This document shows, piece after piece, positions 1 through 8,362 of a stretch of DNA of 64,000 nucleotides. Within the stretch, counting starts at the first letter, position 1, and each line of letters starts with the position of its first letter. Location of the stretch: assembly GCF_003967515.1 (NCBI RefSeq), contig NZ_BIFQ01000001.1, positions 1,612,001-1,676,000 on the forward strand. The letters are read 5' to 3'. Made by a program: the position numbers and the translations under genes. The notes under the pieces were generated by a model that was not told where the DNA came from, did not search any database, and was given only the letters and a program-made list of their open reading frames with translations. Source of the stretch: Dictyobacter aurantiacus (GTDB lineage Bacteria; Chloroflexota; Ktedonobacteria; Ktedonobacterales; Ktedonobacteraceae).

Positions 1-276
1 CAGGCTTTCCGCCAGCACCAGGTTGACCTGGCCATCGTCATCGTCGCGGGCCGCCTGCAGCGCGACTTCGACCAGAACTATACCCTGCGGCGCCTGGCTA
101 TCGACTGCAACATCCACCTGGTCACCAAGATCAAGCAGATGCGCATCTTCCTGCGCGCCCTGGCTCACAAAGACCTATCTGAACTGCCCATCAAAGCCTG
201 GGACGAGTATCAGCACGAGCAACCGCTCGCCGAACTATACATATCCGAGCCCACCTTGATGAGCAGCCAGCCATAA
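1..276 (+). CDS. carB: Carbamoyl-phosphate synthase large subunit, C-terminal fragment (cut by window edge)
   Basis: Frame 1 is open from the first base to a TAA at 274-276 and gives about 91 residues. They contain VDLAIVIVAG, then YTLRRLAIDCNIHLVTKIKQ, which matches the end of the methylglyoxal-synthase-like (MGS) allosteric domain of CarB, where a Rossmann-type sheet is followed by a (R)RAAVD-N-IP-LIT motif. CarB makes carbamoyl phosphate from glutamine-derived ammonia, bicarbonate and ATP for arginine and pyrimidine synthesis. Only the last domain is present, so assignment rests on this motif. Another MGS-domain protein is possible but less likely. It converges with the ABC exporter genes across a short terminator. 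Confidence 0.6.
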   Translation, partial: QAFRQHQVDLAIVIVAGRLQRDFDQNYTLRRLAIDCNIHLVTKIKQMRIFLRALAHKDLSELPIKAWDEYQHEQPLAELYISEPTLMSSQP

Positions 277-299
277 GCGCATAACAGCTCAGCAAAGAA

Positions 300-328
300 G
301 AGGAGTGACTGTTCACTCCTCTCTTTTT
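300..328. terminator. Bidirectional terminator between carB and ABC exporter
   Basis: GAGGAGTGA (300-308) pairs with TCACTCCTC (313-321) around a 4-nt loop. TCTTTTT follows on the plus strand and a weaker T-rich run on the minus strand. The stop codon of the minus-strand ABC gene (313-315) lies inside the stem, so one hairpin can serve both convergent genes. Confidence 0.7.
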
Positions 329-2070
329 GCGTCCCTGAGAGAGGCTATATACTCATTGTCTGCCAGTTCCTCTAACTTACCCACAGCGTCTATCCTTCCA
401 TTTTTCATCACAATAATTTGATCCGCTCGCTGCAACGCTGCCTGGCGATGTGAGACAACAAGGCAGGTCAGATGAGGGCGAATAGCTAACCGCTGCCATA
501 AGGTCCGTTCAGTCTCTACGTCCAGAGCGCTAGAAAGATCATCAAAGACCAGCAGTTCTGGTTCGCGCACAAACATGCGCGCGGCCGCGGCGCGTTGAAT
601 CTGGCCACCTGAAAGCCGTACTCCTCGTGTGCCAACCTGGGTAGCCAGACCATTTTCGAGCAGCGCCACATCGCGCTCCAGTACCGCATCAGTGATCGCT
701 CGCGCCACGTCAACCTTTTCCTCTGGCAGGCCCAACAGGATATTCTCCTGCAGGCTTGCACTAAACAGCATCGGCACCTGGGGAGTATAGGCGCAACGAG
801 GAGCCACAAAAAACTCTCCTGGTTCATCCACAGCCACGCCGTTCCAGAAAATCATTCCTGCATTGTGTGGCAGCAGTCCAAGCAGCGTTTGCAGTAGTGT
901 CGTCTTGCCCGCCCCTATGCGTCCGGTAATAACGGTAAATGAGCCGGTGGCGATACGCAGGTTCACATCCTCAATACCGCGTCCCGAGCTGCCATGGCGA
1001 TAGCTCAGGCCACTCACTTCTAGCAGAAGCAGGTGATCCTCCGCAGACTTCTCTATATACGGTACCGCGGGAAGTTCTCCATAAGTATGCAGAGGATGAT
1101 GGGCAACCAGCTCTTCTGAGCTGATATCCGGCAATAACTCGGTCACACGGCGTGTGGAAACGGGAGCCAGTTTGAGGGCGGTCAGGAGCCTCCCCACGCG
1201 TCGCGGCATCATCAGCAGCCACTGCAGATAAAGCACAAAGAGCGCGAAGTCGCCAACGCTAAATGTGTGTGCCCGCAATGCTTGCGCCGCGAGCAGCACG
1301 ATCAGGCCCCGCCCCAGATCAGTCATGTTCCCACCCACCGAGTTCAACACATTGCCCAGAATGGTATCTTTGAGCGAACTGACACGTCGCCGCTCATTGA
1401 GCGACTCCAGGCGCACCAATACCCTATCCTCAGCCGAGCTAACTTTAATTGCTTGCACAGCGCCAAAGATCTCGCCCAGAAAGTCCAGCGCGCGCCCTTC
1501 ACTCTGGCGCGCGGCCTGCCGATAAGCTTCCAGATGTGCCCGCGCCTGATGCACGACAGTTACGATAAGGGCCAGCGGGACAACGGTAGCCAGGGTTAAC
1601 AGAGCATTGATGCGCACCATAATGATCAACGCAATCAAGGAGAACAGAACCTCGCCAGACAGACGATACCACTCATTGATCACATCATCGGTAGCCAGCA
1701 TGACGTCATCTACAAAGCGACTGATAAACTCGCCAGCCTGTGGGGTACCCACTACCCCTCTCTTGTCGCACAATATGGCATAAAAAAAGTTGCGCCGCAC
1801 CAGGTCATTCAGCGTCTCAATACAGTACCGGTGCAGCAAGAACCAGCCCGATACCGTTACCTGGGTGACAATTTCACACACCAGCAGCAGCGCACCCAGC
1901 AACCAGAGATTAAGTCCCAGTACGGTTCGATGGCCGCTCAACCCATCGAAGATCGCGCCCGTTAGCAGGCCCGTTAAGAGCGGGAGACAGCTTGCCAGTG
2001 CCCATGCCAGTACCATTGCCCCAAATAGCAGCGGGCGATAGCGCACCAGTTTGCCCAGTGGCAGCATCAT
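313..2070 (-). CDS. ABC exporter half-transporter, LSGGQ-type subunit (B)
   Basis: 585 aa: an N-terminal six-helix type IV exporter membrane domain (about residues 1-300), then a nucleotide-binding domain. Walker A is GRIGAGKT (383-390), the signature is LSGGQ (486-490), Walker B is LLVFDD with Asp511 where the catalytic Glu is expected, and the H-loop is VVSHR. The start ATG overlaps the TGA of the upstream subunit (ATGA) and sits behind GAGGAGG, so the two are translationally coupled. The pair forms an asymmetric heterodimer: this subunit supplies the good signature, the partner supplies the good Walker B Glu. The substrate is unknown; drugs, peptides or lipids are typical for the family. 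A close paralogue pair lies at 20065-23579. Confidence 0.88.
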   Translation of the reverse strand: MMLPLGKLVRYRPLLFGAMVLAWALASCLPLLTGLLTGAIFDGLSGHRTVLGLNLWLLGALLLVCEIVTQVTVSGWFLLHRYCIETLNDLVRRNFFYAILCDKRGVVGTPQAGEFISRFVDDVMLATDDVINEWYRLSGEVLFSLIALIIMVRINALLTLATVVPLALIVTVVHQARAHLEAYRQAARQSEGRALDFLGEIFGAVQAIKVSSAEDRVLVRLESLNERRRVSSLKDTILGNVLNSVGGNMTDLGRGLIVLLAAQALRAHTFSVGDFALFVLYLQWLLMMPRRVGRLLTALKLAPVSTRRVTELLPDISSEELVAHHPLHTYGELPAVPYIEKSAEDHLLLLEVSGLSYRHGSSGRGIEDVNLRIATGSFTVITGRIGAGKTTLLQTLLGLLPHNAGMIFWNGVAVDEPGEFFVAPRCAYTPQVPMLFSASLQENILLGLPEEKVDVARAITDAVLERDVALLENGLATQVGTRGVRLSGGQIQRAAAARMFVREPELLVFDDLSSALDVETERTLWQRLAIRPHLTCLVVSHRQAALQRADQIIVMKNGRIDAVGKLEELADNEYIASLRDAKREE

Positions 2071-3818
2071 ATCTGAACCTCCTCGCTTGCGATGTGCAGC
2101 AGGTGAGAGAAACGTGAATGGGGATCTGCAAGCAGACCAGTCCTCCCGCCATACTCTACCAGCTGACCATCCTCCAGAATAGCCACCTGATCCGCACGCT
2201 GAATCGTTGCCAGGCGATGCGCGATAATAATGCCGGTGCGCCCTTGCAACAGACGCGCAACGGCCCGCTCGATAAGTTGCTCCGTAACCACGTCCAGGCG
2301 CGACGAAGCTTCATCCAGAATGACTACAGATGGATTCTGCAGGAAGACACGGGCAAAGGCCAGCAGCTGCGCCTCACCGGCAGAGAAACCTGCTTCGCTA
2401 GTAGAGTCAGACCCGATAATTGTATCCAACCCTCTGGGTAGCGCCGCGTACCAGTCCTCCAATCCCAACTCGTCTAGCACCTGCACAATTCGTTCGTCGT
2501 CGCTATCCGGGGAGAAGAGAGTCAAATTGTCGCGCAGACTGGCCGGGAAAAGCTGCACCTCCTGCGTAACCATGCCCACGCGCTGCCTGAGCACCGCGAT
2601 ACGTTCATCCTGAATAGGGATACCGCCCAGGCTGATGCTACCCACATCGGGATCGCACAGGCGACACAATAGCCGTGCCAGCGTGCTCTTGCCGCTACCG
2701 GTGTGACCCAGCACGCCGAGCACCTCACCAGCACCGATATGCAACGTAATATCCTTCAATACTGGAGCACCCTTCTGATAGCTGAACGAGACATGCTCAC
2801 AGGCCAGGGCCAGGGCGCCAGCTGGCAGCGATGTGATCCCCAGGCCATCACGCAGTACAGGTTGTAGCGCCAACAATTCATCGATACGCTTCAGGCTCGC
2901 GCTGGCCTTCTGTAAATCATCGATCTGCGCCATAATCTCTTGCAGCGGCTGCGCCAGCATCTGTGTATAGGTCACAACCAGGTAGACGGTCCCCAGAGTG
3001 ATCGCACCCGCCTGGAAAAGCGCCGCCCCCAACAAAAATGCTCCTACCGCGCCCCCTGTCAACAGAATATCGGTCCCGCCAGAAATGATGATGCTGAGCC
3101 TGTGGGCGTCCCACTGACGCAAAAAGGCCACGCGCCTCCTGGCATAAAACGTGCGCATCACATAAGGGATGGCCCCGCTGGTGCGCAGGTCCACAATGCC
3201 CGTAATCTGCTCACCCACAAACCCGTGTAGATCCGCCAGCGCCGCACTGGCCTGTTTCCAGGCGGGAGAGGCCGTCTCACTCGTGCGCCGAAGCACATAC
3301 AGACAGAGCAGCACGTAGACCGTCAACGCCAATCCCAGTCGCCAGTCCATACAAGAAAGCACAATCAGGATACAGATCAGAAGTAGCAGGTTAATTAAGA
3401 TTTGCAGCACAAAACTTGAGAATAGATTGGCCAGTGCCGAGACATCCTCGTCGGTGCGCTCAATCAGTTCACCCGGCGTATGCGTTTGATGGAACGCCAT
3501 ATCCAATCCAAGACAATGGCGGACCAGATCCAGCCTCATACGATTGGTTGCGCGCCAGGCCAGATTGCCGCTCACATAGGCTGTGGCAACAGACAGCCCC
3601 TGGCTCACCAGCACCAGGGCCAGAAATAATCCACCCCGCAGCAGCAAGATCTCCAACGACTTTCCACCTACCGCATCATCGATAAAAGCACGCAATAGCT
3701 CAGGATTACCCACCCGTACCGCGACGGTAGCCGCCAGCAATACAGCCAATCCCAACACACACATGCGCTCAACACCTAGATACTTAGCCAGCACCACCCG
3801 GCGACCTGTTGTAGGCAT
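2067..3818 (-). CDS. ABC exporter half-transporter, degenerate-signature subunit (A)
   Basis: 583 aa from the ATG at 3818, chosen because AAGGAG lies seven bases upstream; the frame is open further upstream but has no ribosome site. It has six predicted membrane helices followed by a nucleotide-binding domain with Walker A GHTGSGKST, Walker B VVILDEASSRLD (catalytic Glu present), H-loop IIAHRLATIQRAD and an altered signature FSAGEAQ instead of LSGGQ. Paired with the LSGGQ/Asp subunit encoded immediately downstream (4-bp overlap), it would give one competent and one degenerate ATP site, as in BmrC/BmrD or TM287/288-type heterodimers. A leader terminator precedes the operon (3931-3970). Substrate not predictable. 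Confidence 0.88.
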   Translation of the reverse strand: MPTTGRRVVLAKYLGVERMCVLGLAVLLAATVAVRVGNPELLRAFIDDAVGGKSLEILLLRGGLFLALVLVSQGLSVATAYVSGNLAWRATNRMRLDLVRHCLGLDMAFHQTHTPGELIERTDEDVSALANLFSSFVLQILINLLLLICILIVLSCMDWRLGLALTVYVLLCLYVLRRTSETASPAWKQASAALADLHGFVGEQITGIVDLRTSGAIPYVMRTFYARRRVAFLRQWDAHRLSIIISGGTDILLTGGAVGAFLLGAALFQAGAITLGTVYLVVTYTQMLAQPLQEIMAQIDDLQKASASLKRIDELLALQPVLRDGLGITSLPAGALALACEHVSFSYQKGAPVLKDITLHIGAGEVLGVLGHTGSGKSTLARLLCRLCDPDVGSISLGGIPIQDERIAVLRQRVGMVTQEVQLFPASLRDNLTLFSPDSDDERIVQVLDELGLEDWYAALPRGLDTIIGSDSTSEAGFSAGEAQLLAFARVFLQNPSVVILDEASSRLDVVTEQLIERAVARLLQGRTGIIIAHRLATIQRADQVAILEDGQLVEYGGRTGLLADPHSRFSHLLHIASEEVQI

Positions 3819-3930
3819 AGATGCTCCTTGCTTTATATCAATAAAGATTAATACAGAACAACCACTGCGGCAGTGCGGCACTATCCATATGTGGGAAAAG
3901 CTCATCTACCACCTACCCCTTCCCACCAAT

Positions 3931-3970
3931 AAAAAAGACCCCGGACAGCAACCCACGCCGTCTCAGGGTC
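3931..3970 (-). terminator. Leader terminator (possible attenuator) upstream of ABC exporter operon
   Basis: On the minus strand GACCCTG (from 3970) pairs with CGGGGTC (ending 3937), followed by TTTTTT (3936-3931). It lies about 110 nt before the ATG at 3818, so it can only act in the leader. A 19-codon ORF without a clear ribosome site begins at the stem (ATGACC...). The second ABC pair has an analogous leader terminator. Confidence 0.5.
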
Positions 3971-4085
3971 ATTTGACAAGAATGTGGATGTATTTCCACA
4001 GAAGAGCTATGGAGGCATCAAACAAACAGGGACACATTTAGCGCATGGGCACGCAGCGATTGAGAGCTCACACTGGTTTCTATCT

Positions 4086-4230
4086 GGTGGTGCATCGGGT
4101 ACGCGAATGCGCACCCGATGCACCACCTAAAAACGAGTACGGCCGCATATGCGGACGCCCGTGCGGCGGCGCTCACGCGCGCCAGTAAAAAGCGTGTCTC
4201 ACACTCTTTTTGTTTGTTTCCTTCATAGCC
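4086..4230. repeat. Family A palindromic element, copy A1, within the 3819-4469 intergenic region
   Basis: Arms GGTGGTGCATCGGGT (4086-4100) and its exact complement (4113-4127) flank an ACGCGAATGCGC centre. They are followed by a GC box (GGCCGCATATGCGG, then CCCGTGCGG-GGCGCTCACG) and a GTGTCTCACACTCT end motif. A separate 12-bp perfect hairpin, GCCCAAAGACAG (4228-4239) with 4253-4264, follows. No credible gene is seen between 3819 and 4469. Confidence 0.7.
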
Positions 4231-4417
4231 CAAAGACAGCGGAGTTATTGATCTGTCTTTGGGCCTTGACACGTTTGCATTATCACGCTAAACATTTCCT
4301 GCTAATGGTTATTTTGAGGCTTTTAGCACATCTTAGCTGAATGAAGTATAGCCAACCGCAGAGAGCAATGTCAATGATTCATGCAACATAGGATGCACTC
4401 AAATTTTTGTAAAGACA

Positions 4418-4461
4418 CTGCGGTTGTATGATTATAGAGCAAAAAAACCATACAACCGCAG
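4418..4461. terminator. 13-bp hairpin 3' of hisG
   Basis: CTGCGGTTGTATG (4418-4430) pairs perfectly with 4449-4461, just past the hisG stop. On the minus strand a run of seven T lies inside the loop rather than after the stem, so it is not a textbook terminator, though its position suggests transcript-end processing or termination. Confidence 0.4.
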
Positions 4462-4469
4462 CGGCCGCG

Positions 4470-5351
4470 TTAGACAAACATTTTCTCGATGGAGGAGACC
4501 AGGATGCCCTGGGCGCCGAGGGTTTTGAGCTCTTCGATGACATCCCAGAACATGTCTTCGCGGATGGCGGTATGTACAGCCATCCAGGAGGGGTCGGCCG
4601 TGGGCAGGACGGTGGGGGACTTGAGGCCGGGCATGATGGTGGAGATGTATTCGAGCGCGCTGGCCGGGACGTTCATCATGACGTATTTATATTCGGAGGC
4701 GGCGATGACGCCACGGCAGCGTGTCAGCAGGCGCTCGATGATAGCGGCCTTATGGTCATTAACCAGCGAGTCACGGTTGGCGATGATCACCGACTGCGAG
4801 TCCAGCACATTGTCGATGGCGACCAGGTCGTTCAGGCGCAGGCTGCTGCCGGTGCTGACCAGATCGACGATAGCCGAGGCCACGCCCAGCGCGGGCGTAA
4901 TCTCTACGCTGCCGCTGATGGTGATTACGTTGACATCCACGTTGCGCTCCTGAAAGAAGCGACTGGTCGTCACAGGATACGAGGTAGCGACCTTGCAACC
5001 GGACAGTTGTTCGATGTTTGTAATGCCGCTCTCGGCAGGAACGGCCACCTTCAAGCTGCAATGGCCATAATTGAGCGGCATAATCTCCGTAACCGGTTTA
5101 TCAGACTCCACTACCAGGTTGCGGCCCACGATACCCAGATCCACCACGCCTTCGGCGACGTACTCCGCGATATCGTCATCGCGCACGTATAGAATATCCA
5201 TCGGAAAGTTGCGGCAGATACTGAAGAGGCGCTGCTTATACGATTCAAAATGCAGGCCCACGGTACGCAACAAATTGCGCGTATCTTCGGTCAACCGACC
5301 ATCCTTCTGTATCGCCAGCTTGATGTGATCTTCACTCAATCTCGTTACCAT
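4470..5351 (-). CDS. hisG: ATP phosphoribosyltransferase, long form
   Basis: 293 aa from the ATG at 5351, preceded by AAGGAG at 10 nt; the longer reading upstream would overlap the T-box terminator. It catalyses the first step of histidine synthesis, ATP plus PRPP to phosphoribosyl-ATP. The periplasmic-binding-protein-like catalytic domain shows LAIQKDGRL near the start, DDDIAEYVAEGVVDLGIVG, and the PRPP loop region DLVSTGSSLRLNDL. About 75 further C-terminal residues fit the regulatory ACT-like domain of the long HisG form, so HisZ would not be needed. No other his gene is next to it. Its transcript starts with a T-box whose specifier reads CAC (His), which fits its function. Confidence 0.93.
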   Translation of the reverse strand: MVTRLSEDHIKLAIQKDGRLTEDTRNLLRTVGLHFESYKQRLFSICRNFPMDILYVRDDDIAEYVAEGVVDLGIVGRNLVVESDKPVTEIMPLNYGHCSLKVAVPAESGITNIEQLSGCKVATSYPVTTSRFFQERNVDVNVITISGSVEITPALGVASAIVDLVSTGSSLRLNDLVAIDNVLDSQSVIIANRDSLVNDHKAAIIERLLTRCRGVIAASEYKYVMMNVPASALEYISTIMPGLKSPTVLPTADPSWMAVHTAIREDMFWDVIEELKTLGAQGILVSSIEKMFV

Positions 5352-5382
5352 CGTCAATGTGCTCCTTCTGGTTTTACCCATA

Positions 5383-5680
5383 AAAAAAACCCTCATTCCT
5401 CGCAACTCGAGGAACGAAGGTCAATCCGCGGTCCCATCCTCATTTCTGTCCAATCGACAGACACTCGGCCTCATAGTCCTGTCTCTTTCAAACAAAAGGA
5501 CGCATGACTATAAGATGCTCTTGATAACGGATGAGGCCATCCGGTGTGCTTTGGCGTACTGCTGCGCCTGCTCGCACAAGGCTCTCTTGGTGTGTTCGGT
5601 TGGCAGGTATACCTGGATTTGCACCACCCTCCAGGTCGCTGTATATACCACGCCCACCTACTCTTCCTCGATCAATCGCC
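5383..5680 (-). ncRNA. T-box leader (tRNA-His) of hisG
   Basis: Read on the minus strand: the GAGGAAGAGTAG motif of Stem I, a distal AGCGACC-GG-GGGTGGTG loop, a specifier loop GAACACACC with CAC (His) at 5592-5594, the T-box proper ATGGGACCGCGGA (about 5428-5440), and a terminator CCTTCGTTCCTCG/CGAGGAATGAGGG followed by a run of eight T ending near 5383. Uncharged tRNA-His should stabilise the antiterminator and allow hisG transcription. Boundaries are approximate. Confidence 0.88.
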
Positions 5681-5787
5681 TCTACTTGAATACATTGTAC
5701 TGATCATCTATGACTGTTCGTAGCTGCAAGCTAGTTACACAACCTGTTGCAGCGACGAAATCAATGTGCTTATCCAGCTTTGACTTT

Positions 5788-5816
5788 AGTATAGTAAGCA
5801 CTCAAACCATTGTCAA
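5788..5816 (-). promoter_or_regulatory. Sigma-70-type promoter of the hisG T-box transcript
   Basis: TTGACA (5816-5811) and TATACT (5793-5788) on the minus strand are separated by exactly 17 bp, about 110 nt before Stem I of the T-box. Confidence 0.75.
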
Positions 5817-5865
5817 GTGAAAATTATACATTTAAAGATCTTTTAACACATGCATATGTCGGCCC

Positions 5866-5950
5866 CCTGCCTTCGGCGGGGGGGAGAAAAGTTGGCGGGG
5901 ACACCCCGCCCCCGGCAGGAGGGCTCACCGCCCTCCTGCACCTCCCAGCT
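5866..5950. repeat. GC-rich repeat family C, copy 1, in the gap before the GtrA gene
   Basis: GCCCCCTGCCTTCGGCGGGG is followed by a CGGCAGGAGGGCT-(CA)-CCGCCCTCCTGCACCTCCC unit. The latter unit recurs at about 13123-13158. Inner hairpin arms are GCAGGAGGGC and GCCCTCCTGC. No gene is seen in 5817-6015. Confidence 0.55.
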
Positions 5951-6015
5951 TGTATCAGCTTTATTTGTTAAGCATCATATAACAATAGCACTACACAAAT
6001 AGGTACATATTGATG

Positions 6016-6483
6016 CTAATCGGCCGCAGAGTGGGTCGCAGCATCTTCGTCAACGGTGGGCGGCGCCAGCGGATCGGTGACCAGCTCAGGTTCAGGCACA
6101 GCCGAGCTGGTCGGGCGCGGACGATAGACAAAGCGGTCCGAGACCAGGTATTTATAGACGAATGAGAAGCAGAGCCCGATTGGATTAGAGAGGTATTCGT
6201 TCATGTGAAAGACATAGTGGAAGATCAGGGCTACTGAGAAAGAGATCACCAGGGCGGAGACGCTGGTCGCCTCGGCCTTCAGCAACCGATAGAGCCAGAT
6301 AGAGACACGATGGGGGCGGTATTCGGGATAGGTAATGAGCTGGTTCAAGACAAAATTGGCGCCATTACTGACGGCAAAAGCAAAGACATAGGCGACTGGA
6401 TAGAGATGGAACAACAACATAAACGCAGCCAGCGCCAGGTCATTAATAAGGATGCCGATGCCACCAATCATGGCGAAGCGCAC
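6016..6483 (-). CDS. GtrA-like membrane protein
   Basis: 155 aa from a GTG start with four hydrophobic segments (MIGGIGILINDLALAAFML, VAYVFAFAVSNGANFVLNQL, an ALVISFSVALIFHYV stretch, and a final SFVYKYLVSDRFVY). The order and the N-...-KY--SDRFVY end are typical of GtrA/DPMS flippase-like proteins, which help move polyprenyl-linked sugars across the membrane or assist cell-surface glycosylation. The Pro/Glu-rich tail is not conserved in the family. The frame extends upstream to an in-frame ATC at 6520-6522 with AAGGAG at ideal spacing, and the extra residues (KKFVRF) look like the normal GtrA N-terminus, so the true start may be there. Confidence 0.8.
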   Translation of the reverse strand: MRFAMIGGIGILINDLALAAFMLLFHLYPVAYVFAFAVSNGANFVLNQLITYPEYRPHRVSIWLYRLLKAEATSVSALVISFSVALIFHYVFHMNEYLSNPIGLCFSFVYKYLVSDRFVYRPRPTSSAVPEPELVTDPLAPPTVDEDAATHSAAD

Positions 6484-6572
6484 AAATTTTTTGCGTACTA
6501 AATTTGCGAGAAAGGCAAAGATAGAAGATCTCCTTTTTTATTTAGACAGTGTCTGGCTGCCGTCATGTGGGT

Positions 6573-6671
6573 GCCCCTTACGCCCCCGCACGCGCGTCCG
6601 CTACGCGGCCGCACTGGTTTTGTGATTGGTGCATGGGCGCGCGAATGCGCGCCCATACACCAATCACAAAA
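6573..6671. repeat. Family A palindromic element, copy A2
   Basis: GC box (CCCCCGCACGCGCGTCCGC then GCGGCCGCACTGG) at about 6585-6617 followed by a 25-bp-arm palindrome, 6618-6642 with 6647-6671, centre GAAT and one mismatch. It lies between the GtrA and mechanosensitive-like genes. Confidence 0.75.
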
Positions 6672-6756
6672 AAGAATTCTAACTCATAAGGGATGCCGCT
6701 AGCTCGCCCTGTTATTATAGAGCGAGCTAGCAAGAAAAAAGTCAGTTTTATAAAGG

Positions 6757-7665
6757 TTACTTGCTACGCCAGGGCTCTGTTGGTCCCTGTCCGGTAGAGG
6801 TCTGCGGGGGATAGCCCTGGGTGGGAGTCGTCTGGGACGGATAACCCTGGGTTGGACCCGCAGGGGTGGGCTGTCCAGGTCCCGGTTGATTAAGCTCACC
6901 GGGAGCCTTGCCTACCATCGGCGGGGGCTGATTAAAGGGCTGAGACATATCGATCTGCCCCTGCCCCGAAGCAGGCGCCATGGCCGCGCTCATACGACTC
7001 TCGCTGCGTTCAAGCAGGCGTTTGGCGCTGTCGCGTCCACCCAATCCAAAGGCCAGGCCGCAGGCCAGCGCGATACTGCCCACGACGGCCGTGAACAGCG
7101 TTGTAATCAGCGCTGGAGCGATCTGCAGCTGCTCAAGGGCGATCAAGACAGAGAAACCCAGGATCGCGTAGCGCGCGATATTGGCCAGGAAGTTAGGGTT
7201 CGCCATGCGCGTGCTGGCGGAGGCGCCCCGCACCAGATCAGCCACCACGGCGGAGATCACCATACCCAGAAACAGCACGATGATCGCCACAAACACGTTA
7301 GGGATATAACCGACGATCTGCCCAATCAACGTACTGACCGCGTTCAACTCCAGAGCGTTAAAGGCGGGGACCAGAAAGATCAAGAAGACAAACCAGAAAA
7401 GGACCTTTCCCAACAACGTCGCGGGATCCATGCGCAGGTTCATCTGCTGCTCAAAACGCGTAAAGCCGATGCGATCACTCAAGCGATCGAAGCCCACCCG
7501 GCGCAACAGCAGGGTCAATCCTTTCTCTAGCAACGAAGCTACGATCCAGCCTATCAACAAAATGACTAAGAATCCAACCAGCTTTGGAATAAAAGCAAAC
7601 ACCATGGCCAGGGCGCTCGCCAGCGACGAATAGATAGCGACGCCCCAATTAGTAATCACACCCAT
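6757..7665 (-). CDS. Mechanosensitive-channel-like TM-helix protein
   Basis: 302 aa. Several hydrophobic helices include GFLVILLIGWIVASLLEKGL followed by LRRVGFDRLSDRIGF, the hallmark of the conserved TM-helix repeat family (PF05552) related to small-conductance mechanosensitive channels. A second copy of the pattern, VFVAIIVLFLGMVISAVVADLV, follows, then the glycine-rich ACGLAFGLGGRDSAKRLLE region. The last 70 residues are soluble, rich in Pro/Gln/Thr with repeated TQGYP units, likely cytoplasmic and disordered. Role in turgor or ion flux is inferred from the family only. It is divergent from the arginine genes, separated by the Arg T-box promoter region. Confidence 0.78.
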   Translation of the reverse strand: MGVITNWGVAIYSSLASALAMVFAFIPKLVGFLVILLIGWIVASLLEKGLTLLLRRVGFDRLSDRIGFTRFEQQMNLRMDPATLLGKVLFWFVFLIFLVPAFNALELNAVSTLIGQIVGYIPNVFVAIIVLFLGMVISAVVADLVRGASASTRMANPNFLANIARYAILGFSVLIALEQLQIAPALITTLFTAVVGSIALACGLAFGLGGRDSAKRLLERSESRMSAAMAPASGQGQIDMSQPFNQPPPMVGKAPGELNQPGPGQPTPAGPTQGYPSQTTPTQGYPPQTSTGQGPTEPWRSK

Positions 7666-7789
7666 GAGCTATGCTCCTTTCGCGGGTAGATATCACTGAC
7701 CGCCTGGTCCACCCCTGTATAACAAACGAATCTACATGGATATGTGAAACATGTCCTCCTAAAGACCAACTTTTATGTGCACTCAGGGT

Positions 7790-7818
7790 TTGACATTTCA
7801 GGAGCAGGCTGTTATCCT
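7790..7818 (+). promoter_or_regulatory. Sigma-70-type promoter of the argH/argG transcript
   Basis: TTGACA (7790-7795), 17-bp spacer, TATCCT (7813-7818), placed about 25-30 nt before the first T-box sequences. Confidence 0.7.
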
Positions 7819-7844
7819 AATACAAATATTAAAGAAGACCCGCG

Positions 7845-8177
7845 TTGAACGAAAATAGTACGAGAGTTACAGCCAACAGCGATCCGGAGTAGAGTGGAAG
7901 TTCGGAATGGTCGTGTCCTCTCAGAACGCATTCGTGAGCGGCTGGCCGAAGAAAGTTTTCGGTGATCCACACACATTTATGGGACCACAGAAGACAAGTA
8001 GGACAGGTGGTTGGTTCCCACGTTTCGCAAGTAACCAGGAAAAGTGGTCTTTCGGCTCTTGCTCATAGAGCCTGTGAATGAAAGACAATTAGGGTGGCAC
8101 CACGGGTGTGATAGGGCAAAGATAAAATATCCCTGCACTCTCGTCCCTTCAAGATTGACGGAAGGGGCGGGGGTTTT
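7845..8177 (+). ncRNA. T-box leader (tRNA-Arg) of the argH/argG operon
   Basis: Stem I shows AAAATAGTACGAG and a distal AGCGATCCGG-AGAGTGGA-TTCGG. The specifier loop GAACGCATT places CGC (Arg) at 7927-7929, in the same context as CAC in the hisG leader. The T-box AGGGTGGCACCACGGG is at 8091-8106. The terminator TCGTCCCTTC-loop-GGAAGGGGCGGGGG plus TTTTTT ends near 8179. Low charged tRNA-Arg should switch on the operon. Confidence 0.88.
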
Positions 8178-8224
8178 TTATTGTCCCTCAGCTTCTTCCA
8201 TAGCACAATCGAAGGAGATCACAC

Positions 8225-8362
8225 ATGCTAATGGTTCAACAGGGGTGCCCCAACCTATCGGACACCACGGCAAGATCCATTCGTGCCCTCAACCAGCCTG
8301 CTAGCCACGCATGGCCTGCCCATCTCAGCGTCCCCCACGGCGCGGAGGAGGGCGTGCGATGA
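8225..8362 (+). CDS. Small ORF translationally coupled to argH (45 aa)
   Basis: It starts at the ATG at 8225 with GAAGGAG seven bases upstream and runs 45 codons to a TGA (8360-8362) that overlaps the argH ATG (8359-8361) as ATGA. The product starts MLMVQQGCPNLSDTTARS and ends GAEEGVR; I recognise no family. It is the first ORF after the Arg T-box, and its ribosome site is at least as good as that of argH. It could be a coupling leader that tunes argH translation, or a real small protein. Five Arg among 45 residues is not enough to suggest classical attenuation. Confidence 0.5.
   Translation: MLMVQQGCPNLSDTTARSIRALNQPASHAWPAHLSVPHGAEEGVR

Noticed and set aside
4428..5192. 254-codon plus-strand frame
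   Set aside because: Antisense to hisG, low-complexity His/Asp/Gly translation.
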